Positions 6,832 through 7,509 of a stretch of DNA of 7,509 nt are shown here, piece after piece. The position numbers and the translations under genes were made by a program. Position 1 is the first letter of the stretch. Every line of letters starts with the position of its first letter. The stretch covers positions 1 through 7,509 of the forward strand of contig JAKAPO010000114.1 of NCBI GenBank assembly GCA_021807065.1, in the 5' to 3' direction. The notes below the pieces were generated by a model. The model saw nothing but the letters and a program-made list of their open reading frames with translations. It did not search any database and had not been told where the DNA came from. The stretch comes from a bacterium. Lineage in GTDB: Bacteria; Vulcanimicrobiota; Vulcanimicrobiia; Vulcanimicrobiales; Vulcanimicrobiaceae.

Positions 6832-7251
6832 GTGGCCGGATACTCGCAGACGCCGCTCGCGAAGAAGCTTGGCATGAAACCGGGGCTGCGCATCGCGTTG
6901 CCCGGCATCCCGAAGGAGATCGCCCGAGAGCTTTCCAACGCGATCGCGGATTGCCAGCGCGTGAGAAGCGCCGTCGCGGATTTCGCGCTTCTCTTTTGCT
7001 CGAGTTCAGTGCGGTTGCATGCGGCGCCCGGGCCGTGGAAACGCCGGCTCGACCCCGCAGGCGCCATATGGCTGGCCTGGCCCAAGAAAAGCTCGGGCGT
7101 TGCTACCAATCTCGATGGGAACGTCGTTCGTCGTATCGGCCTGCGCTCGGGCTACGTCGACGTGAAAGTGTGCGCTATCGACGACGTCTGGTCGGGATTA
7201 AGGTTCGTGGTCCGCTTGCGCGACCGCCCGCAAACGAGAAACGGAGCGTAG
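6832..7251 (+). CDS. DUF3052 family protein
   Basis: This gene encodes 139 residues of a small conserved family with no assigned activity that I know of. The diagnostic parts are the N-terminal AGYSQTPLAKKLGMKPG (2-18), the central ADFALLFCSSS strand (49-59), IWLAWPKKSSGV (79-90) and NLDGNVVRRIGL followed by YVDVKVCAIDDVWSGLRFV (108-126). The length and the start at MAGYS fit the family. The start is GTG 6832, 5 bases after the dehydrogenase stop, with no good Shine-Dalgarno. Translation is therefore probably coupled to the upstream gene. There is no signal peptide or membrane segment, so it is likely cytoplasmic while its upstream partner is exported. The same frame stays open upstream through the dehydrogenase gene, but that part is a shadow. 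Confidence 0.87.
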   Translation: MAGYSQTPLAKKLGMKPGLRIALPGIPKEIARELSNAIADCQRVRSAVADFALLFCSSSVRLHAAPGPWKRRLDPAGAIWLAWPKKSSGVATNLDGNVVRRIGLRSGYVDVKVCAIDDVWSGLRFVVRLRDRPQTRNGA

Positions 7252-7279
7252 CAGGGGCGCAAGGCGCGTGCGTCCTCGC

Positions 7280-7509
7280 TCAGATCCAGCTCTCCTCGAT
7301 CCTACGACGAGCAAAGGCTAGGCGTCGGCGTGTAGCCTCATCGGATGCGTCGAAGGCGTCCAGGGCTTTGTTAAGTACAGCCCGGTCGATATGATCGCGC
7401 TTGGCTTCGATAACGCGAAGGGCGACGTCGAGTGACTGTTGATCGTTCCAGTGGAGAAACGCTGCCAGACGGTCGGCGATCGCATCCTCGATTCGATAGA
7501 CACTGAAAG
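7280..7509 (-). CDS. C-terminal 75 residues of an unrecognised protein (start outside window)
   Basis: The minus strand is open from the right edge to a TGA at 7280-7282. It gives 75 residues that begin FSVYRIEDAIADRLAAFLHW and end ARRRIEESWI. The sequence is helical and charged, with codon use like its neighbours; the other two minus frames look like shadows (one stops early, the other is serine/threonine/proline-rich). The DRLAAFLHWNDQQSLDVAL block resembles a C-terminal motif I recall from small uncharacterised proteins with a nucleotidyltransferase-like fold, often near toxin-antitoxin-like genes. That recollection is unconfirmed and the catalytic part lies beyond the edge. The gene converges with DUF3052, leaving a 28-base gap without a clear terminator. 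Confidence 0.7.
   Translation of the reverse strand, partial: FSVYRIEDAIADRLAAFLHWNDQQSLDVALRVIEAKRDHIDRAVLNKALDAFDASDEATRRRLAFARRRIEESWI

Noticed and set aside
7252..7279. GCGC-AAG-GCGC as a terminator between DUF3052 and the edge gene
   Set aside because: The stem is only 4 bases long and no T-run follows on either strand.

Overview
This 7.5 kb window is a GC-rich, gene-dense stretch of bacterial chromosome. It holds ordinary metabolic and signalling genes, and I see no mobile element, CRISPR array, tRNA or rRNA. Three products carry Sec-type signal peptides: an S58 peptidase, a TPR protein and a sorbosone-dehydrogenase-like protein. Together with the c-di-GMP protein they suggest a free-living bacterium, probably with a periplasm. 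I cannot fix the phylum from sequence alone. An uncultured soil-type lineage (for example Eremiobacterota/Vulcanimicrobiota or Acidobacteriota) is a guess only.

Layout, left to right: (1) bases 1-57, possibly the C-terminal tail of an upstream gene; (2) 64-1188 (+), a GAF-GGDEF diguanylate cyclase with an AGDEF active site; (3) two minus-strand genes, a secreted DmpA/P1-family autoprocessing peptidase (2849 down to 1686) and a small VOC (glyoxalase-fold) protein (1645 down to 1256), 40 bases apart and probably co-transcribed; (4) a 138-base divergent intergenic region with a perfect short hairpin and a candidate minus-strand promoter; (5) pckA, ATP-dependent PEP carboxykinase (2988-4562, +), with a strong Shine-Dalgarno; (6) a secreted eight-repeat TPR protein (5520 down to 4549, -), whose 3' end overlaps that of pckA by 14 bases; (7) an 82-base divergent region with back-to-back promoter candidates sharing one AT-rich core; (8) a secreted PQQ-type sorbosone/glucose dehydrogenase-like protein (5603-6826, +), probably read from a leaderless mRNA, followed after 5 bases by a DUF3052 protein (6832-7251, +); (9) at the right edge, the C-terminal 75 residues of a minus-strand gene whose start lies outside the window.

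Functionally, pckA links the TCA cycle to gluconeogenesis. The dehydrogenase-like protein may oxidise sugars in the envelope, and the peptidase may act on envelope or imported peptides. Nothing visible joins these into one pathway. The best leads for follow-up are the compact divergent, possibly leaderless promoter at 5568-5619, the dehydrogenase/DUF3052 pair, the regulatory region before pckA, and the edge gene. I found no convincing new multi-gene system.
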